Part shown: positions 1 to 12,747 of the stretch, piece after piece
How the letters are laid out: each line of letters begins with the position of its first letter
Numbering within the stretch: the stretch's first letter is position 1
Source: Paramecium sonneborni
Taxonomy: Eukaryota > Ciliophora > Oligohymenophorea > Peniculida > Parameciidae
DNA length: 64,000 nucleotides
Direction: 5' to 3'
Assembly (NCBI GenBank): GCA_905182985.1
Contig: CAJJDN010000025.1
Span: forward strand, 301,487-365,486
The notes under the pieces: model-generated
What the model was told of the DNA's origin: nothing
What the model saw: the letters and a program-made list of their open reading frames with translations, nothing else
Database searches by the model: none
Translations under genes and position numbers: made by a program

Positions 1-443
1 AGACCATATGAATTACCAGATGGAAATGTTGTCGTCATCTAAAATTAAAGATTCAGATGTCCTGAATTACTCTTCAAACCAAATTTCATTGGTCTTGAAG
101 TATCAGGTATCCATGAATTAACATTCAAATCTATCATGAAGTGCGATATTGATGTTAGAAAAGATCTGTAAATTATTTTTATTTATATCTTAGTTATGGA
201 AATGTTGTCATGTCTGGAGGTACTACTATGTTCCCAGGAATCCCAGAAAGATTGAGCAAGGAATTAACATCACTTGCACCATCATCTATGAAAATTAAAG
301 TTGTTGCACCACCTGAAAGAAAATTCTCAGTTTGGATTGGAGGATCAATTTTATCATCATTATCTACATTCTAAGCCATGTGGATTACAAGAAGCGAATA
401 CGACGAAAGTGGTCCAACCATTGTTCACAGAAAATGTTTCTGA
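1..443 (+). CDS. Actin, C-terminal part (5' end outside window)
   Basis: The frame starting at base 1 reads [13 protein letters not shown] and continues through [58 protein letters not shown] and [11 protein letters not shown] before TGA at 441-443. This is the last third of actin, roughly residues 240-375 of a 375-residue protein. Actin is the ATP-binding filament subunit of the cytoskeleton. One 26-nt intron (GTAAA...TAG) lies at 168-193 and splits the conserved KDLY codons exactly. In-frame TAA codons at positions 40-42 and 46-48 must read as Gln, which sets the genetic code for the window. The start is off the left edge. Identity as actin or a close actin-like paralogue is certain; which isoform cannot be said. 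Confidence 0.97.
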
Positions 444-1572
444 GATATAAAAATATTAATAATCCATATAAATAACATCTTATCAATACCCATTAAAGAT
501 TATTCATATTCACTTTATGATTCAACTATTATCTATTATTCATATAATCTTACAATACTTTTAGAAACTCTAATTTAAAACATAATGTAATCTAATATTT
601 TTCTATTTATTTTCATAGAATATATTTTAATACCCAATTTTATAACCCAAACAAAGATCATTTCTTTTTTTGGATCTCTATGATGATTATCATCTAACCA
701 AAAATTAAATTATTAAGAATAAAAACCTAAACTACAGAATTTCTAACAAAAAAAATTCATCAGATTCTAACCTGTTTGTATCAGAAATTTCATTTAAAGA
801 CAATCCAACTTGTTATTTGCTATTCCAATCTCAATTAATTATTTATAAACAGATTCTATCATCAAATTAAACATCTTTAAAGAAGAGATAGTAAATATAA
901 GCTTAATTACTATTCGTTTATGATTATTATTTATTAAAAAAAAATATGGTTATTTTAATATCAATTATTATAATAGCCATACTAATAAACGTATGTTATG
1001 TCATGAAGAATTATGTGTAAATTATTAATTATATAAATTATTTTTATGTTCTAAAAATGTAAGAGAAGTAGAATATTTGGGTAAAGTTAGAAAAAAGGCC
1101 ATATTACTCTTTAAAGTTAGGAAATTCATTTTTTTAAATTATTATTTATTGTTCTTTTTGAAAAGCTTTTTATGAGCTTTATAAATGATTTAACAATAAA
1201 TTCAGAACTTTTAATTTTTTAAAGGATAGCTATATTTATTGAGAATGATAATTCTTCTAAATATTAGCTAAATTTTAAAAAACATAAATTCAAATACTTT
1301 CTATTTAGTTTTAATTGATATTCTAATTTTAATCCTAATTTATGCTGATATGAATCTTCAAAAAAAATATAAACAATCTAATAATTGTGTAAAAAAATAA
1401 TTTTTAAGTTATAGATGAATTACTGATACTAATATGATCTAGTTATTTAAATTTAATTGTTAAAAAAAAAAATTGAAGTCATAAAATTTATATATTTAAA
1501 TTTATGGTTTTAATTGTTGTAATCAATAAATTAAAAGATAATTAAACATAGATACAAATATAATCAATAAAA
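444..1572. other. AT-rich intergenic region
   Basis: About 1.1 kb of very AT-rich sequence lies between the actin stop and the stop of the first minus-strand paralogue. I see no recognisable protein, tRNA or repeat. It would hold the 3' regions of both converging genes. Confidence 0.6.
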
Positions 1573-3150
1573 TCATAAAATTGAATGCAGATTATTTAAA
1601 ATTTTAACAAATTTAACACAAATTTCTTAGAGCCATTCCTAGTTTTTTTCCATAATATTTTCAAAATTTTATCTATCATGCAGTCCAAATATAAGAGATT
1701 CTTCTTTATCGATATTATCATCAGTAATGATTGTGATATCTTAAGATTTGCTTATCTTTATTCTTCTTTAAAAAAGTTCAGTTGAAGGTTCATCTAATTG
1801 TTTTAATTCAGAAAAGTAATCTTAAAATAAAATTTATAATATTCCCATAATTGCTAGAATGATAAATTTACTAAGCATTTTATGACTCATATTTTGATAA
1901 ACTAAATTATTTGAGATTTCAATCAATTGAATAGCAAATAATCTGAAAATGAAATATTCACCTATTATCATTTTCTCTTAATAATTTCCAATTTTTAAGG
2001 TATTTTTAGTGTAGAATTTAGTCCTTTTAGCTAAAAATAAAGAAGCTTTAGTATTTTAACTTTTAAACAAAGATAAAAATAAAGTAGTTTAAATTAATTC
2101 TGGTATATTATCCTTCTCTGTAAATTTTTCCATATTAGTTAAAATTGAATTTGTTAATTAAATCAATTAATTTTATCTTGCATTAATTGAATTAGCACTA
2201 TTGGGCTCTTTTGAATTTTCTTTCGCTTCTTGTATAAATTAATTATTGGAAAAAGATTTAATTAATGGGTCTGTGATATTAGAAATCCATTATTTAATAA
2301 TAACTTTACAAGTCAATACATCTTAATTGGCAATATTTTCAAGCCCCTTTTTATACTTGTATCGAATAAATTTTAATTGTTAAACTTTTTGATTTCTCTA
2401 TTATCTTAATAATAAGATATAAATAGTACTTATAATTCTTAGACCATCGAACATATGCTAAAATAAATAACAAATAAACTCTTAAGCGAGAAGTATTTTT
2501 CTAATATCTTTTTCTTCTATATGAAATTTACTATTCTCTTGAAGTCGTTCTCATTTATAAATTAGGCAATTGAAAGTTTGAAGAATCTTCTTGGATATAA
2601 GAAAATTCTTTTGAATTCCTTGATTGAATTCTACTTGGTCTATAACTTCTATTTGTGTGCTTATAAGAATAGTTGTCAGATTAATTGTCATTTTTTGTAG
2701 AGTACTAATAATCATAGGATTAAGCTCTTTTTGTCTCATTTCCAATTTGATTTAGAGTTCCTGCGGAAGGCTAATATTCTGAAAATTCTTATTCCAAAAA
2801 AGAAGTTAATTTATGTTTGTTAACTTGAGGCAGATGCTGATTTTGGCAAATTTTTATTAATTAAAATATTTCTTTCTATTTTTATTTTAATTCTCGACTC
2901 AAATATTTATTCTGCTATTTTAGACTTTAATTTTCTAATTCACCTAATTTCTATTTTAATAGATAATTTTCGGTATGTCTTGATATTTCTTATATTCTTA
3001 CTCACTAGTTTATGAGAGATAACTATCTGTTAAAAATTCTTTTCCTTATATGGATTAATCTAATTAAATTGGTTTATTTTTTAGTTTCAAAACATAAGGT
3101 TAGTGATAAAGATCTTTTTATCTTTGACTAAACACTGAATTTTTATCTGT
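1573..3150 (-). CDS. Uncharacterised tandem paralogue A (ciliate family)
   Basis: I do not recognise this family. Reading leftwards, a coiled-coil-like N-terminal part (LGELENQSLKQQNKYLSREL) is followed by a basic Ser/Arg/Tyr-rich linker and LLFILAYVRWSKNYK. After a 32-nt intron (2398-2429) come FLAKRTKFYTKNTLKIGNYQ and EKMIIGEYFIFRLFAIQLI, ending NNLHSIL at stop 1573-1575. The same blocks occur in the two upstream neighbours (B at 3273, C at 5179), which shows the reading frame is real. A further short intron near 3001-3023 probably joins an upstream exon, but no convincing initiator ATG is visible, so the right-hand coordinate is approximate. No signal peptide or catalytic motif is seen. 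The conserved hydrophobic helices could be amphipathic or membrane-associated. Confidence 0.6.
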
Positions 3151-3272
3151 AACATGTAAATTAAACTAGCCTGGCTACAATAACTATAGCATAAATTTGA
3201 TGATGTATTAAAAATTAATTAATTTAACAAACGATAAATTAGTAATTATATAAATTTTATTGCTTTATTCAA

Positions 3273-4787
3273 TCATATTTAACTGTGTAGATTCAGAATA
3301 ATTTTATGGAAAATTTTGCTTATATTTGAAATCCAATCAAGTTGTTATTAGAACAAAGTTTCAAATAAATCTCTATCTTACAAACCTAAAATTAGTAATT
3401 CATTTTCATCAATTTTATCTTCTAAAATTATCAAAGCCTTTAAATTTTCATCTAAAACAATTTTTCTTTAGTATAATTAAACATTTATTTCTTTAACTAA
3501 TTTAATATCTTCAAAATAATCAATATATAAAATTTAAATGAAACTTGCTATAACAGTAGCAAAAAATTTAGTTAATTTTTCATGAATTTTATTTTAATAT
3601 TCAATATTATTAAATATATTCAGCATATTTTAAATAATAAGACGAAAAAGTATATATTCTCCTATTATCATTTTTTCTTATTGGTTTGATATTTTTATAC
3701 TGTTTTTCATATAAAAATTAGTTCTTTTGGCTACAAATAATGATGCTTTAGAATTTTAAGATAAAAATAATGACAAATACATCAAATTAACTATTAATTT
3801 TGGTAACAAATTTATTTATGTCATTTTTTCAAGTCTAATAAAAAAATCTAAAGTTAATTTGAGAATCAATTTTTATCGATAAATTATATTATCATCAGAA
3901 TTCGGATTATAATCTTAAGTAAGACAATGCTTAATAAATTCAGGTTTACTGAGTTCATAGATAAATTCTTTAAATATGTTCTCTACCCATTAATAAAGAG
4001 CTTATTTAATTTAATCTTCTTTTATTGATAGGATAAACTACTTTGTTTTTTCAAATTTCTCTCGAATTATTTTTAATTTTTTTGATTATTCTAATCGTTT
4101 AAGTCTAAAATTCTTGCTCCATCTAACATATGCAAGCACAGCTAAAAATGCTATTTTGATCTTCCGATAATATTTTTTTTGTTTCGAGTTACTTAGAACT
4201 TTTTAAGTAGCAGTCTTTTTTCTATTTTTATACTCAAAATCTATAGTGTCATCTTCTAGGCCATTTTATTGTAAATCTTAGACATCATCTATATCTTTTT
4301 CTGTTTATGATTCATCTAACTAAAATGAAATACTTCTTTTTTTATTATTTAATTGATTCTGTTTTATTTAAGAGACCATTGATCTATTGCTTTAAATTTA
4401 TTAAGTATCTGTTTAAGAGTTGTAAGTGTTTATTTAAGGTAATTTTTATTTAGATATTATCTTGAATGTATTTTCTACATCTTTCTAGATTTTTACTACT
4501 TATTATTGAAGCATTTCGTTTTATAATTTTAGTTATCTATTTTCAATTTCCATTAGTTATTGTTTAAGTAATTAATTTTGTGTATGCATCACTTATTGTA
4601 GTTTTTATTAATATTCTAGATGTGATTGAGCCAAAAGGCTGTTTCTTAGATCATTTTCAAATGACGATACATAATTCCCTCTATTACTCGAGAATGATAA
4701 ACTATTACTTCTAGATGATACTTCATAGCGTTAATTTAATTTGTGCCTATTATTTTACCATTAAAATTAGGGTCTGTTTGGATTCAT
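3273..4787 (-). CDS. Uncharacterised tandem paralogue B (ciliate family)
   Basis: This is an open frame of 504 codons with no intron needed, from ATG at 4785-4787 (MNPNRPQF) to TGA at 3273-3275. Order of parts: a Ser/Asn-rich N-terminus, a Gln-rich coiled coil (about residues 60-115), an acidic segment (LEDDTIDFEYKN), then the family core IKIAFLAVLAYVRWSKNF, SLFVAKRTNFYMKNS, EKMIIGEYILFRLI and the C-terminus IILNLHSQI. It is the most intact member of the three-gene array and serves as the template for A and C. Function is unknown. The YVRW and KRTNFY blocks are the best search signatures. Its 5' region is about 390 bp away from gene C's stop. Confidence 0.65.
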
Positions 4788-5178
4788 GTTAGCATCTAAA
4801 ACTCTTTATTATAAAAAAAGCATATTTATTATCAAAATTAAATGTTATTTTAAGATAAAAGACTATTAATAAGATTTCTAAAATAAAATTCAGTATCTTA
4901 TCACCTCTTCTAATTTTCTAGAATTAATTTTCCTTTAATTCTGAACTATTTAACCAGCAATAATAATGTTTAGTTTTTGATTCTTAGTTTTATCAATACT
5001 AGATCTATTAGGAATAACATTTCCTTAAACTAATCATTAAAATGAATATTAATCAGACTAAAAATTGATACTAGTTAAAATTAACATTCTAATAAATAAA
5101 GCTCATTTATGCAAAATCATTACTTTTAGTTTGATATATATATTTATAGTAATTTATTATAAAGTATTTGAAATATAA

Positions 5179-6930
5179 TCATAAATCTTAAATTTTATTT
5201 TGGTAAATATTTTACACTACTTTTTTAAATTTTTTTAATAAATTTTAGAACCAAAATTTTCTTTCGAATATCAATTTAAACTAATCAATCTTGAAAGTTC
5301 CTTTATAAAATTCTTCCATATCAGTTTTAATGGGAACCAAAATCATGCCCTATTTATTTCTACCAATTTGCATCTATTAATATTATAATTAAGAATTCAA
5401 TCTTTAGACTTCAGGAATATCTTAAAAAGTCATAATGAATAATTGTTAAAGTATAGTTATGAATCCACGAATCAAAAATTAAATATTTTGATCATCTGAA
5501 TTAAAAAATTTTTTGTTTTCAGTAAGTAAGACTAAATTTGGTATAAAATTATTCATGATCACACACTCTGTAGCAATCATTGCCTTTTCTTTCATAGTTA
5601 TATTAGAGTATTTATTTGATAAATAATTAGTTCTTTTAGAAACAAATACGTTATAGGTTTATCTATATTCAACGAATTATTCTAAATATGATTAATATCC
5701 AAGTTCTGTTAAAAAGGAGGCTGGTTGTGTGGTTATTTCAAGATTAGAGATTAGATGAGAGCATAAATTCAAAAAATTTGTTATTGCTAAATCTTTTTAA
5801 TAATCTTCGAGGTTGCATTCCTAAATTCATAGTCAATAAATCATACTATAAAATTCCATTATTTCAAAGTTTAATATCTTAAAACAGAAAACACTTTAGT
5901 CAAGGATATTTGAGTCCATTGTTTTATTTTATTTTGGATTAATTTATCCTTGAATTTAAATAATTTAAATAACTAACTAAATATTTTTTACTTTTGAATC
6001 CATTATTATTTTAATGGTCTAAAATTTATAAATTAAATTATATTACCTAACTAATATTATCATTTTAATAATTGCACGAACTAATAAGAATCCTACTTTA
6101 ATTTTTTTCACTTTAAAATGTATTTTTTCTTAGGTTTTTAGTTTCATAATGGTTTATTTCATTTATGGATCAATATTTTAAATGAGTTAATCTTCAACTT
6201 ATTTAATGTCTTTAGACTGTGAATTATTGTTTTTGAGTATATTAGAGATGTCTTCATCAACTTCAAATGAATTGTCTCTTTCATTTGTAACATCTAAATA
6301 ACTTTTAAAATTTTAATTTATTTAAAAAGAGAACTGTCGCTTTCTTGGGGATTAATTAAGGTAAAATTAATTCTATTGGTAAGTATTTTAACGCAAGATT
6401 TATTTTTATTCAATATATTATTCAGTTGATTATTCATGAAGAAAGTTGTGATAAAATCCAAGATTTTCGTCACTTAGTTCTTAAAACTGAATAGGTTTAT
6501 TTATATTTAATTAGTTATCTTGTGTTGCTTATATTTTAATATCTTATTAAGGAAATATTAATTTCGTCATCTAAAACTCATCTAGAACTTTTGATTATTG
6601 ATCAGGTGAATGACTTTCAGAATTTATTTTTCTAGTTAGTTAAACTGATAGATTTTATTTATTATTATGATTAGGAAGAATAAATTAAGGTAATGCAATA
6701 TCAGGTTCAATTGGATTAATTAATTTTGTAATGTGTTCTTTTTGAGACAAACCTCTCTCTGCAGCACTTTAGAAATCAAATCTAGATCCTATAAGTTTAG
6801 GGTGGTTTTACTTTTCATCATTCAAAGCTCTGGAGATTTTAATAAATAAAAATATTATATATAAAGTTACTAATATGATCTATTTTTATCTTCGAGATTG
6901 AGAATTAAAAAAATAAAAAAATAATTCCAT
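5179..6930 (-). CDS. Uncharacterised tandem paralogue C (ciliate family, diverged)
   Basis: The frame from ATG 6928-6930 (MELFFYFFNSQSRRQKQ) runs through a long polar N-terminal region and reaches KKIKVGFLLVRAIIKM. That segment is the diverged counterpart of the AYVRW block of A and B. Further on are FVSKRTNYLSNKYSNI and MKEKAMIATECVIM, aligning with the KRTNFY/EKMIIGEY blocks, and the stop is at 5179-5181. Two in-frame TGAs near 5827-5835 must lie in an intron. A GTATG...TTTAG candidate of 26 nt (5821-5846) is present but leaves a one-base frame mismatch, so that junction is unresolved or the gene carries a defect. C is clearly the most divergent member. Function is unknown. Confidence 0.55.
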
Positions 6931-7018
6931 GGTTTAAATAATTAATGATTTTAATATAAATATATACAATACACAATTATATTATTTTGATAATAACTCA
7001 AATTAAAATATGTAAAAA

Positions 7019-7982
7019 ATGAACAATGAATCTAATCCTATAGAATTTGTAATTGAAGCCTAAAGTTCAAAAGCACCAAGTTCTCAAGAATTTGAATTTG
7101 AAACTTAATCATTTACTAGCAAGGAAGATCTATTAAATAATTAAAACTTTAAACCATTTTTATAAGAAAGAGATTCTACAGGAAAATTAGTAGGAAAAGA
7201 TAAAAAATTACACTTTCTTAAAGGTTAATAAATAGTACTTTAGACATCAGGGTCTAAAAGGCTATAAGTAAAATTAATTTTATTGTTAATAGTTTTCAAC
7301 AACATCAATTTTAGGTCTTAATCCTAGAGCCGTAACAGCAGATGATAGAAGATTCGCAAAACGAGAACCACTAAAGAATTTTAAATTAAATTTACAAGCT
7401 GATTAAGGCTTTATCAAACAGTTTCGAGAAATAACAAAGCATATAAAACCATAATCATAAATGAATAGTGGATTTTTAGGACCTCATAGAGATTATTATT
7501 ATAAAACAGTATTTAGAAAATTCAATAAAACAAGACAAAAACTCCAGGTCCAGGCGTATATTAATCTCTTTATATTACAGCTTCGAATCCAATTGAATTT
7601 CCAAAGAGTCCATAAATAAGTAAACCTGTATAGCCAGTTTGTAGTAAGGACTTTTATGATTTTAATATGGTTCAGAAAAACATTTCTGGACCATCATTTG
7701 TAAAGACTTAGAGCAGAGATAGTGCATATTAAAGAGGAATATTCGCATAAATTGAAATAGAAAAAAGATAATCATTGAAATAAAAACCAGAAGAATATGA
7801 TGAATAAAGAATTGATAGAGAAATCGATTATTTATTACAATAACAATAAAAATATGGGAAATTGTGTAAACAATATAATTAAATGATTAGCTTAACCTAA
7901 TTTAGCTTGGCCAGTTCCTTTATAAAAAATAGAATTACCAGAAAAAGTACATGGATAATGGACAAAAATGCTGTATATATGA
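7019..7982 (+). CDS. Protein with PGPG(V)Y motif, possible STPGR/SHIPPO-type axonemal protein
   Basis: The ATG at 7019-7021 opens MNNESNPIEFVIEAQS. Three short introns restore one frame: 7268-7292 (25 nt), 7509-7534 (26 nt) and 7866-7890 (25 nt). After the second intron the protein reads TKTPGPGVY, the signature of sperm-tail PG-rich repeat proteins that bind microtubules in cilia and other axonemes. It is followed by Pro/Ser-rich sequence and a charged helix. The C-terminus NLAWPVPLQKIELPEK ends at TGA 7980-7982. Only one clear PGPG repeat is seen, so the family assignment is tentative. The gene lies 120 bp upstream of, and parallel to, the Myb gene. Confidence 0.55.
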
Positions 7983-8102
7983 GTAAATATATAATATTAG
8001 TGAACGCTATGGATTTAAGAAATAAACTGGGGGTAGGTTAATCAAGAATACAACTTCTATGTGATTATAATATGTCGAAACAGTATTTATTAATATTTAA
8101 AT

Positions 8103-9614
8103 ATGACTGATAGAAAAGCTTGGAATTAAAAAGTATTATGATATCAATAAATTAAATGAATAGGAAGATATAGCCATTCTTCACTTAGTAAAGTAATATG
8201 GGATAAAGAAATGGACAACAGTAGCTGAAAAAATGAAAGAAATTTATGGGTTATTTGGTCGATCTGGTAAATAATGTAGAGAGAGATATCATAATCATTT
8301 GGATCCAACAATTAATAAAGATCCTTGGAGTGAAAATGAAGAAAAGATAATATTTTTAGCACATAGAGAACATGGAAATAAATGGGTATTATTAACAGAT
8401 TTAAAGATTTTAAGGCAGAGATTGCAAAATTACTTCCAGGTAGAACAGATAATGCAATTAAAAATCATTTTTATTCAACCTTAAGAAGAAGTTTAAGACG
8501 TATAAATAAAATGATTGGAGATAAAAACAGTAATCTACGTAAATAAATATTTAGCAAAGAAAAGTGTACCCAATAGATCAAGGACATAAAGCCTGGTGTT
8601 TTGTCCAAGATCTTCATACTTGCTGAAAAAAACCCATTTGAACTAAAAGATGATCATATGAAAAGATTATGTTTAGCATGCAAAGGATTATAAGATTCTA
8701 TACTTGAATTTGCTTAATCTAAATAAAAATCATAAATTATTCAATTCAATGAAGAAAAATTCAAATAATTGATAGAGAAAATTATGGATTTTAAGTATTC
8801 TCTCAATAAATATATTTAGCGGACTTTATACTAAATAAAGAGAAAATAAATTAAAATCAAGAAAATTAAATCTTAAAAAAAGAAAAAGTATTGTTGAAGA
8901 TGATGATGATGATGAAGAAGATGATTCATATTCTAGTTTTTATAAAATTAATGACAATAGTATACAAATGCCAATCAAAAGATCTATTAGATAAAGTTCA
9001 AGAAAAAAAATTGTAATCATTTCTTTCATATACTAGAAATTTAATGATGAAGATGATCTTGACACTATTATTAGGACTAAAAAGGGTCCAATCTTTAAAA
9101 TAATTTATGATAGATTTTAATTTTCTATTGATGATGATGTATACAATCTACTTATTAAAGGAATCTTCATTAAATTAAATTTAAGAATCTCCTCCAGAAT
9201 AAAAATCATATTAGAATATAAATTCAAATAAAAAAATTGCTTAAATTTCATTAAAATAGGCTTTTGAAAAATCAAATTAAAATTATCAGAATATTCACAT
9301 CAAGACTAGTTTCACCCCTATTATTTTGATAAAACCAATACTTAATATTGATTATTCAAATTTTGATTAATTTTTAGAAAAATTGAAATAAGACATAAGT
9401 TTTAATTAAATTTTTATAATTAGAGGCAAATTCTTAAAAAAATCTTTAAGGAGAAGATCTTAATTTAGATATTAATATTGATTTTGCAGATGCAACAAAA
9501 GATTTTACTAAATCATCAAGTTCTATTTTTGGATATACCTCATGTGCATTTAAAAAATACAAGAAAGATCTAGATTTAGATAATTTGTTAGTAACCCCCA
9601 ATAATTATAAATGA
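8103..9614 (+). CDS. Myb-repeat DNA-binding protein (R2R3 type)
   Basis: ATG 8103 gives [20 protein letters not shown] after a 31-nt intron (8133-8163). Two Myb repeats follow: [10 protein letters not shown]...[16 protein letters not shown], then [21 protein letters not shown] and, after a 29-nt intron (8386-8414), [20 protein letters not shown]. The regular tryptophans and the [11 protein letters not shown] helix are diagnostic of sequence-specific Myb transcription factors. Four more introns follow (8795-8819, 9013-9036, 9139-9160, 9399-9423). Between them lies an acidic tract ([11 protein letters not shown]) that could be an activation region. The stop is TGA 9612-9614. The last 374 bases are repeated beyond the N at 10271 because of the assembly duplication. 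Nuclear role inferred from the family. Confidence 0.88.
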
Positions 9615-10270
9615 TAAATTTAATCATGAAATTTCAAAATTATTTCCATTTATTCATAAAAATCTATTAAATTTTTAAAAAAGTGTTTTTTATTAAGCTT
9701 AGTTTCTTAATGTTAAAGGATACTAAATTAAAGAAAAGATCAGAAATGGTTAGCAATCTAAATTTATATTATATATCGATTAGTAACTAATATATTTAAT
9801 TAATTTTATATTTGATTTACATATTAAGTTAATCACTTATATTTATTAAATTTAACGATTAATAATTAAATTTTTTTCTTAAATCAAAATGCCTTTTTAT
9901 TATAAAGCTCTTAATTTTTCTGTTCGATTGGGGAAAATTAAGATTAGATCAATGAAATTTTTGAAATTCTTAAATATTTATCCTCGAAAAATGTTATTTC
10001 CCATTCTAGGAGTTATTGACAAAAAAAATGAATAACTTTTTCTTTTTAGAACCCATCTATTTCTTAATTTTTTTCTTTTTTCAAGAGTCTTAATGAAAAT
10101 TTGAAAATACTTGCAATGGGTTTTATTGTTTACTCCAAGTTTTACTTTTCATAGTTAATATTCCAATAATCAATAAGTACATGACTTGGCTTTTTGAAAG
10201 TTAAGATCATGATGCTAGCTAAAATAAGGTTAATTCTTTAATATTGATTGTTAAATTTATATTCATCTTA
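9241..10270. repeat. Duplication 1, left copy (contig overlap)
   Basis: This 1030-base block recurs as 10272-11301 at a constant offset of 1031, with a single N at 10271 between the copies. I compared several stretches, including both ends, and saw no difference. It holds the 3' end of the Myb gene and intergenic DNA. It is most simply an unmerged overlap of two contigs. Confidence 0.9.
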
Positions 10271-10271
10271 N

Positions 10272-11301
10272 TTAAATTTCATTAAAATAGGCTTTTGAAA
10301 AATCAAATTAAAATTATCAGAATATTCACATCAAGACTAGTTTCACCCCTATTATTTTGATAAAACCAATACTTAATATTGATTATTCAAATTTTGATTA
10401 ATTTTTAGAAAAATTGAAATAAGACATAAGTTTTAATTAAATTTTTATAATTAGAGGCAAATTCTTAAAAAAATCTTTAAGGAGAAGATCTTAATTTAGA
10501 TATTAATATTGATTTTGCAGATGCAACAAAAGATTTTACTAAATCATCAAGTTCTATTTTTGGATATACCTCATGTGCATTTAAAAAATACAAGAAAGAT
10601 CTAGATTTAGATAATTTGTTAGTAACCCCCAATAATTATAAATGATAAATTTAATCATGAAATTTCAAAATTATTTCCATTTATTCATAAAAATCTATTA
10701 AATTTTTAAAAAAGTGTTTTTTATTAAGCTTAGTTTCTTAATGTTAAAGGATACTAAATTAAAGAAAAGATCAGAAATGGTTAGCAATCTAAATTTATAT
10801 TATATATCGATTAGTAACTAATATATTTAATTAATTTTATATTTGATTTACATATTAAGTTAATCACTTATATTTATTAAATTTAACGATTAATAATTAA
10901 ATTTTTTTCTTAAATCAAAATGCCTTTTTATTATAAAGCTCTTAATTTTTCTGTTCGATTGGGGAAAATTAAGATTAGATCAATGAAATTTTTGAAATTC
11001 TTAAATATTTATCCTCGAAAAATGTTATTTCCCATTCTAGGAGTTATTGACAAAAAAAATGAATAACTTTTTCTTTTTAGAACCCATCTATTTCTTAATT
11101 TTTTTCTTTTTTCAAGAGTCTTAATGAAAATTTGAAAATACTTGCAATGGGTTTTATTGTTTACTCCAAGTTTTACTTTTCATAGTTAATATTCCAATAA
11201 TCAATAAGTACATGACTTGGCTTTTTGAAAGTTAAGATCATGATGCTAGCTAAAATAAGGTTAATTCTTTAATATTGATTGTTAAATTTATATTCATCTT
11301 A
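10272..11301. repeat. Duplication 1, right copy (contains Myb 3' end fragment)
   Basis: This is the second copy of 9241-10270. Its first 374 bases (10272-10645) are the terminal exons of the Myb gene with no gene in front of them, so they should not be annotated as an independent gene or pseudogene. Confidence 0.9.
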
Positions 11302-12498
11302 TCAAGATCAAAAATATAAAAAAAATTCAACTTTTTGAATTAATCATAAATCTAAAATTTTCTTAAAATTCTAACTTTATATTTAGCATAATTATTTATC
11401 GATGCTCATATTAAAAGCTTTTTAAAATAGTTACTTTTAATTTTGATCTAGTTAATATATAGTGCTAATCCATTTATGGTAATCCTTTTTTAGTTTTCAA
11501 AGGTTGATATACATGTTTACAAATCAATTTAATCCATTTTTAATACCTGATACTTGGGGAAAGGAAAATAATTTAACTTATATTCCTTACTGCAAAATTT
11601 ATAAAATTTATCTATGAGTAATTTAAAATTTAACTTTCTAAAAATATTAAATTTATAAATTTTAATTAGTGTCACTCGATCTTTGGAGGAAAAAAAATTA
11701 TAATTAGATTTTAAAACTATTTAAAATGTAAACTAAAAATTAAATGAACATTTTGTCTGCTTTTTAGGTTTGAATTCCACTAAACTTTTATTGCCATAAC
11801 GAGATATTAAAGACAGAATATAAATCTCATTAGCCATAACAATAGACCGTACTGCCTATCCGTATTCATTTAAGTATGGTTTTTAGAAATACATAATCCT
11901 GAAAATAGAGAAGCTTTTAATGATTCATGATACAGATTCTTTATTTATAATAATCTTACTTAATTTTTATTCAACTTTTTGTTCATCAAAAACAACATAG
12001 CCATCTTTCATTTAAATTATTTGCTTTATGTAATTAAAAAAAGTTAAATCAAGTTTAAATCCAATACTTAAATCCTTAATTAATAAAAATAATGGCTAAT
12101 AAAAAATTATTCATTCTCAATTTATCTCTGTATAATTAATAAATGAAGGAAAAAAAAAGATTGAATTTGTAGTAGAATTTATTTCTTATTTCAAAAACAA
12201 TTCTAAAAATATTTTGAATTATAAAAATAGTATGGATTAAGCATTTATTATTTTAAAATTTAACATAAAATATTTTTATTGGTAAAAAATATAAATTTGG
12301 TATCAATGGAAATATAGTTTTAATATTTTAGAAGCTAAATTTATTATTTTAGATCAAATTTAAAGTAAATTTTTTTTAAAATGCAAGGAAATGAAATTTT
12401 TTTCTAAATATTTATATATATTTTAGTATTATAATTAGTAATTTAAAAATGCTTGTTCAAAAATAAGCTTGATAATTTAAATGAGAACTTCTTAAATT
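10646..12498. other. AT-rich intergenic region
   Basis: No supported gene is seen from the repeated Myb stop to 12498. The sequence is A/T-homopolymer rich with scattered TGA in all frames. The part up to 11301 belongs to the duplicated block. Confidence 0.5.
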
Positions 12499-12747
12499 AT
12501 GAATGATATATGGAATTTAGGAAATAGGAAATAGTGGGTTTCAAGAATAGAATTAATATGCATTTTAGAAAAAGCAGAAACAAAAAACAAGTTTAGATTT
12601 GTTTAAGAGATGATAATTTAGAAATATTTTAAAGATTATTTTAAAATGTTTAATTCAAAGAGACGAAAATATTTGGAGGGAAATGGAATATATATACTTG
12701 AATTTAGGACTTCTTTTAAGTAATAAAGGATCAAAATGTTGAAGTGA
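12499..12747 (+). CDS. Possible small ORF, 82 residues
   Basis: ATG 12499 opens MNDIWNLGNRKQWVSRIELI and stays open to TGA 12745-12747. With only one stop codon in this code, such frames occur by chance. I found no motif and no intron signal supporting it. It precedes the FHA gene by 115 bp and could be an upstream exon or noise. Confidence 0.2.

Noticed and set aside
2551..2745. Short standard-code ORF of 64 codons
   Set aside because: In the ciliate code this is an alternative frame over the first part of paralogue A, whose own frame is supported by homology to B.
8103..8110. Overlap of the PGPG-motif gene stop with the Myb gene start
   Set aside because: A 25-nt intron at 7866-7890 gives the upstream gene an earlier stop at 7980-7982, leaving a normal intergenic gap.
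9241..11301. Apparent tandem segmental duplication of the Myb 3' region (and similar blocks at the other Ns)
   Set aside because: Copies begin and end exactly at single N characters at all five places, which is the pattern of unmerged contig overlaps, not of biological duplication.
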